Source: Deltaproteobacteria bacterium
Lineage (GTDB): Bacteria; Desulfobacterota; GWC2-55-46
Length of the DNA stretch: 64,000 bases
Direction of reading: 5' to 3'
Assembly: GCA_016234935.1 (NCBI GenBank)
Contig: JACRNL010000009.1
Span: 40,765-104,764, forward strand
Shown here: in pieces, positions 60,651 to 64,000 of the stretch
Position numbering within the stretch: position 1 is the first letter of the stretch
Layout of the letters: every line of letters begins with the position of its first letter
Notes under the pieces: model-generated
What the model was told of the DNA's origin: nothing
The model's database searches: none
What the model saw: only the letters and a program-made list of their open reading frames with translations
Translations under genes and position numbers: made by a program

Positions 60651-60875
60651 CTACCAGACCTCTTCGTGCTTCAAGGCCTTTCCCTTCTTAAAGGTCTTCT
60701 CTCTGCCCTCGGCAAAAGCCGACAAAGCAACATCCTCTTCCATCTCAAGCGCCTCCTTTACAAGGTCTCGCATCTTCAAGGACAAAGAAACGCCGTCCTT
60801 TTTGGCAAGCCGCGCCACTGCCTCGTAAAGCGGCCTTTCAATTACAACGTTAATCCTCGGATTTTTAGTCGGCAT
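60651..60875 (-). CDS. RelB-like / ribbon-helix-helix antitoxin
   Basis: 74 aa: PRINVVIERPLYEAVARLAK is a ribbon-helix-helix start; the acidic middle and Lys-rich tail probably wrap the toxin. GGAGAAAAAC precedes the ATG. The pair is probably autorepressed. Confidence 0.82.
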   Translation of the reverse strand: MPTKNPRINVVIERPLYEAVARLAKKDGVSLSLKMRDLVKEALEMEEDVALSAFAEGREKTFKKGKALKHEEVW

Positions 60876-60925
60876 ACTGTTTTTCTCCTACATTAAAGTG
60901 TATCACTAACGACACACCGCGTCAA

Positions 60926-60951
60926 CCTACCTTTCTTGAAAGAAAGGTAGG
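60926..60951. repeat. R4 palindrome
   Basis: CCTACCTTTCTTGAAAGAAAGG then TAGG, between the TA pair and the TIR-like gene; a GCGGAGCCCCC fragment of R2 type follows to the stop codon at 60979. Confidence 0.8.
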
Positions 60952-60978
60952 TTGTAGATATGTGGTGGGCGGAGCCCC

Positions 60979-61824
60979 CTAGGAGGCTTTTATCCAATCC
61001 TGTACTTTCGTTCTTGCCTCCTCTAGAGTTTCGTAATCTTTGTAGAGTTTCATGAGAATATCCGCATGTAACGTCGTTAGCGATCGATGTTTGAGTAAAA
61101 GACATCCTCGACATAGTAAATGAAGCATACCAAGCTCGTACGCCACATTAGGATTGAACTCTTGATCAGCTTCAGCCTCGTCAAAGATGGCGATTCCCTT
61201 GGAACATGATAACAGACAAGCAATTGGATTGTATAAATCATCTGTCAAATTGTGCTCTGACGCAAGTATGCCATTAAGTCCGTTTTCTAACAAAACAGAT
61301 TTTATTGTTTTTATTAGACACTTATTCCGATCCCGATATCTAATCATTATAAAAACAGACTTGTCAAAAGGGTATTGATTCAAAAATGTTGCAATATTGC
61401 TTTTCCAGCCAAGCAAGGGATTCGGGACGAGATTAACCGGAAGGTCAGGAATAGCTGGAAGGTATAAACCGTCTTTAGAGGGACGATATGCTGGTTTGCA
61501 TTCTCCAGCAGGAGGTAGGTAAAGAACCAAAGCATTTACTAATGTAATAGCTGTGTTGAGCCGTTTACGATAATCAGCAACATGCTTGTACTTTGATGTT
61601 AGCCGGGCCAACGTTTCAAGTTCCGCCCCAAGCTTTAAAAAGTCTCTCTTGCTTGATAGGAGTGGTTCAATTGTTGGCCGCACAATCGCAGCCCAGGAGC
61701 GAAAGAGGGTCCGGAATCTATCTAACAGTAATTCGTCCCTAATCGTTTTTTTACGGACTGCCGAAAGAATATCTCGCAGGGCAAAAAGTTCAGACTTAAA
61801 TGCCTCAAAGGTTTCCGTTGGCAC
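60979..61824 (-). CDS. putative TIR-like / nucleotide-binding effector protein
   Basis: 281 aa, no TM. N-terminal helical part (about 1-130), then an alpha/beta domain: KSVFIMIRYRDRNKCLIKTI (about 158), GLNGILASEHNLTDD, SKGIAIFDEAEADQEF and NPNVAYELGMLHLL (about 225). The last motif with its Glu is shared with TIR-like and deoxyribosyltransferase-like domains of bacterial immune effectors. Base composition is more A/T-rich than the core genes, a sign of transfer. It follows the next gene by 14 bases as one operon. Enzymatic activity is inference. Confidence 0.62.
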   Translation of the reverse strand: MPTETFEAFKSELFALRDILSAVRKKTIRDELLLDRFRTLFRSWAAIVRPTIEPLLSSKRDFLKLGAELETLARLTSKYKHVADYRKRLNTAITLVNALVLYLPPAGECKPAYRPSKDGLYLPAIPDLPVNLVPNPLLGWKSNIATFLNQYPFDKSVFIMIRYRDRNKCLIKTIKSVLLENGLNGILASEHNLTDDLYNPIACLLSCSKGIAIFDEAEADQEFNPNVAYELGMLHLLCRGCLLLKHRSLTTLHADILMKLYKDYETLEEARTKVQDWIKAS

Positions 61825-61838
61825 TTGAGTGCACCCCC

Positions 61839-62333
61839 TTAAGCCTTAAGCAACTCTGTTATCACCTCTTCACCATCGGAAGTGAGAACAAACGCCATCT
61901 TTCCTTCTTTATCACCGGAAGGCATCATGTGCCCTTTTCTTATGTTTTGATTTATCGAATGATTTGGATTCTTCGGTGGGGGAATTTTTGCACTCCGGAT
62001 AGTTTCTGATACTTCAGAGGCCGTAAAATTATCTTGGCTCTTAGATTTTTCAAGAAAATAACCTGCTACCAAGACCCGATCAACATCACTTTTTGGTGAG
62101 ATTTTTTTAAAAAATTGCGCTATTGACATTACTTTCGAGCTCGCTGGCATATGTGTGGCTGGTAGAGTTGTGCTTTTTGAAGAACCAACACCAGAAGGAA
62201 CAAAAACCTGATTTTGCTTCTCAAGGAATTCAGCAACTTTCTTTTCCACATAGTTACTTAGCCCAGTCACTTCGATTTCACTCTCTCCAATTCGAACCCT
62301 CATTGTTACATTCATTGTTTTCTCTTTAGACAT
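61839..62333 (-). CDS. unknown protein, probable partner of the TIR-like protein
   Basis: 164 aa with AAGGAGG nine bases before the ATG. N-terminal beta-rich segment (MNVTMRVRIGESEIEVTGL) and coiled stretch, a Ser/Thr/Pro linker (about 45-65), then a winged-helix-like domain (SDVDRVLVAGYFLEKSKSQ, FTASEVSETIRSA, NPNHSINQNIRKGHMM, AFVLTSDGEEVI). Could be a sensor or regulator for the downstream protein. No named family recognised. Confidence 0.62.
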   Translation of the reverse strand: MSKEKTMNVTMRVRIGESEIEVTGLSNYVEKKVAEFLEKQNQVFVPSGVGSSKSTTLPATHMPASSKVMSIAQFFKKISPKSDVDRVLVAGYFLEKSKSQDNFTASEVSETIRSAKIPPPKNPNHSINQNIRKGHMMPSGDKEGKMAFVLTSDGEEVITELLKA

Positions 62334-62448
62334 ATTAAGATTCCTCCTTTTCGAAATTGTCTTTCAGATTTTATAATCAATTTTCCTTTCCTCAACCCGA
62401 CTTTCACAACCTAACACAAGCAAAACCTTTTCGCAAATAAATACCACC

Positions 62449-62518
62449 GCAAACAAAACCCCCGTCTCTTTTTCAAGAGACGGAGGTTTTAAATAATTCC
62501 CGCGGCGTCCTACTCTCC
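62449..62518 (-). repeat. duplicated 5S rRNA 3' end with terminator (remnant)
   Basis: Near-identical to 63310-63381: the ACCCCCGTCTC / GAGACGGGGGT hairpin (62455-62490, one change), AAATAATTCCC and the last about 20 bases of 5S (GCGGCGTCCTACTCTCC on the plus strand). Similarity ends there, although ACCATCGG and GTAG fragments follow. Distance between copies is 863 bp. Confidence 0.82.
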
Positions 62519-62565
62519 TCACGGCACACCATCGGTGCGGGGCACGTAGTAAGCCAATTGACATT

Positions 62566-62793
62566 TTAATGCTTCGCGCCGGCTTCTTTCAGTATAAGAT
62601 TTTCAGTGGACAGATTGAAGGTATCCTCCGGCCTGTATCTCTCTGTGGCCCCTATTATCTCAAGACCGATGATCTTGCCGTCTTCGTCAATATCCAGATT
62701 TATACCCTCTTCAATCTCTCTGGTATGAGCGACTTTTTTTTCCTGAATCCTGATGTAAGGGGCATCAACGTCTTTATCGTATTCTATCTTCAC
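62566..62793 (-). CDS. DUF2283 protein
   Basis: 75 aa: MKIEYDKDVDAPYIRI, EEGINLDIDEDGKIIGLEII, the DUF2283 pattern. DUF2283 genes commonly follow DUF4258 or BrnT-like toxin genes. Here only a DUF4258-like C-terminal fragment remains upstream. Possibly an orphan antitoxin. Confidence 0.85.
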   Translation of the reverse strand: MKIEYDKDVDAPYIRIQEKKVAHTREIEEGINLDIDEDGKIIGLEIIGATERYRPEDTFNLSTENLILKEAGAKH

Positions 62794-62801
62794 TTCGTCA
62801 C

Positions 62802-62870
62802 CTATCTGTTTTTGTCTATGGCTGTAATGATTACAACTACGTCACTTTCCCGTTTGAAAGTCACTTTAAG
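62802..62870 (-). pseudogene. C-terminal remnant of a DUF4258-like gene
   Basis: Minus-strand codons read LKVTFKRESDVVVIITAID then KNR and TAG, like the end of DUF4258 proteins, which pair with DUF2283. The 5' part is missing and replaced by a MITE-like repeat. Confidence 0.55.
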
Positions 62871-63049
62871 CCTTGTAGGGTGGGCACAGCCCACCATTTA
62901 CAGGAGCAAGTAGCTATTTTGGTGGGCGGTGCCGACCCTACGGAACTGGTAAGCGTCATATGGCTGCCTTTTTGACGTCTGAATATGAACCCTGCCTTTT
63001 CAAGGGCCTTAACACATTCGCGCCCTGAAACGCGCGGGAGATTACTCAT
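62861..63049 (-). pseudogene. hicA-like toxin, truncated by a repeat
   Basis: Residues 1-35 (SGRECVKALEKAGFIFRRQK and GSHMTL) are HicA. From 62941 onward the frame runs into the MITE-like repeat (VGSAPPTK...) and stops, so the C-terminal half, with the usual HxxELxxGTLRxIL region, is lost. It overlaps hicB by four bases. Confidence 0.75.
62875..62941. repeat. 67-bp MITE-like inverted repeat
   Basis: GTAGGGTGGGCACAGCCCAC... and ...GTGGGCGGTGCCGACCCTAC are 22-bp arms with two mismatches around about 23 bases. It joins the hicA 5' part to the DUF4258 3' part. Confidence 0.85.
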
Positions 63050-63246
63050 ACTGCAACCATCTCGACATTGTCGTCAGGTATAGGTCTTCCGTCTTCATTT
63101 AAAACCTCAAGGTATAGCCCTATCGCCTCCTTGATGTTACCTACAGCCTCGTCCTTTGTTTTACCTTGGCTGTGGCATCCGGGCAGGCTTGGACATTCGG
63201 CTACCCAATATCCGTCCTCATCCGTATAAAGTATGACTCTGCGCAT
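63046..63246 (-). CDS. hicB: HicB-family antitoxin
   Basis: 66 aa from the ATG at 63246 (GGAGGTGC upstream): RRVILYTDEDGYWVAECPSLPGC, SQGKTKDEAVGNIKEAIGLYLE, the HicB RNase H-like fold. It lacks a C-terminal DNA-binding extension. Intact although its toxin partner is truncated. Confidence 0.88.
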   Translation of the reverse strand: MRRVILYTDEDGYWVAECPSLPGCHSQGKTKDEAVGNIKEAIGLYLEVLNEDGRPIPDDNVEMVAV

Positions 63247-63317
63247 ATGCACCTCCACTATGACTGACTTTAACACAAAAACAGTGGAATTCGCAAGCAT
63301 CGCAATACCGCAAAAAC

Positions 63318-63353
63318 AAAACCCCCGTCTCTTTTTCAAGAGACGGGGGTTTT
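63318..63353 (-). terminator. rRNA operon terminator
   Basis: AAAACCCCCGTCTCTT...AGAGACGGGGGTTTT, 12-15 bp stem with a T-run, seven bases past the 5S 3' end. Confidence 0.88.
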
Positions 63354-63360
63354 AAATAAT

Positions 63361-63475
<115 letters not shown>

Positions 63476-63499
63476 AAAGCTTCATTCCGTGCTGCTTTT

Positions 63500-63572
63500 A
63501 GCGAGGCTAAAGCCTCGCACTGCGTCTTTCCCCTCACCCTACCCTCTCCCCAGGGGGAGAGGAATAAGAAAG
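63500..63572. repeat. repeats in the 23S-5S spacer
   Basis: GCGAGGCTAAAGCCTCGC hairpin (63501-63518) and an R6 unit, CCCTCACCCTACCCTCTCCC then CAGGGGGAGAGG (63531-63572). No tRNA is in this spacer. Confidence 0.7.
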
Positions 63573-63650
63573 GAAAAACTTCCTTGACATCGAATAGAGT
63601 TAGAGCTCAATACGCGAAGAATCATGCCAGACGCATAGTAAAAGAAAATA

Positions 63651-64000
<350 letters not shown>

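Noticed and set aside
62499..62555. A second complete 5S rRNA gene
   Set aside because: Only about 20 bases of the 3' end match; the remainder is degenerate or unrelated.

Overview
The window is about 64 kb of a Gram-negative bacterial chromosome. LPS export genes, outer-membrane efflux and a RpoN/RpoS sigma set support this. The mix of a PyrR-attenuated pyr operon, an hprK-rapZ-rpoN-lpt block and a pcm/nlpD/rpoS order points to an uncultured Deltaproteobacteria/Desulfobacterota-like lineage. That placement is inference: the only rRNA present is 5S and a 23S 3' end. Nearly all core genes lie on the minus strand; plus-strand genes are confined to 31.8-39.8 kb.

Layout. (1) 0-4 kb: pyrR-pyrB-pyrC-carA behind a readable PyrR-type attenuator. 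(2) 4-14 kb: lptC-lptA-lptB-rpoN-hpf-hprK-rapZ-EIIA-EIIB-ptsH-ptsI, a regulatory-looking PTS without a visible membrane permease, transcribed from a near-consensus promoter at 14.3 kb. (3) 14.5-19.5 kb: signal transduction genes (response regulator, hybrid kinase with a degenerate receiver, GAF/PAS sensor, HTH-receiver fusion), then tRNA-Arg. (4) 20-28 kb: a redox-disulfide protein behind an FNR-like site, and a tetR-tolC-MFP-RND efflux operon interrupted by two unknown membrane genes. (5) 28-35 kb: an ApbE/DUF3570/DUF4266/TlpA cluster and an SHP/diheme cytochrome c/cytochrome b cluster. (6) 35-40 kb: a Fur-family regulator with metal ABC transporter, nitroreductase and TPR protein. (7) 40-45.5 kb: apt, rpoS, nlpD, a possible effector/immunity pair, pcm. 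(8) 45.6-50.6 kb: the ffh-rpsP-khpA-rimM-trmD-rplS-rnhB-yraN operon. (9) 50.9-60.2 kb: two-component pair, galT, DksA-like, moaC, LpoA-like protein, dnaJ-grpE-hrcA. (10) 60.3-63.3 kb: an accessory pocket (RelBE-like pair, a TIR-like two-gene module, HicAB remnants, DUF2283) against the 3' end of an rrn operon.

The most unusual property is the density of short palindromic repeats, at least six families (called R1-R6 here). R1: CCTGCCCYCGC...GCGGGGG hairpins. R2: GGGGCTGAGCCCC / CCCCTTGAAGGGG units. R3: about 70-bp elements ending in CCCRGCACCAC/GTGGTGCYGGG. R4: CCTTTCTTGAAAGAAAGG. R5: GTGCGCAG...CTGCGCAC. R6: CTCTCCCC...GGGGAGAG with CCTCACCCTACC. They fill intergenic gaps but also lie in frame inside proteins (TrmD, LptA, HPF, a histidine kinase, a cytochrome b) and supply start, stop or Shine-Dalgarno sequences. 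At 14.4 kb an R1 unit sits inside an R3 element; the R3 copy at 51.3 kb serves as the empty site. This is direct evidence that R1 inserts. The 5S rRNA 3' end plus its terminator is also duplicated 863 bp apart, flanking toxin-antitoxin-type cargo.
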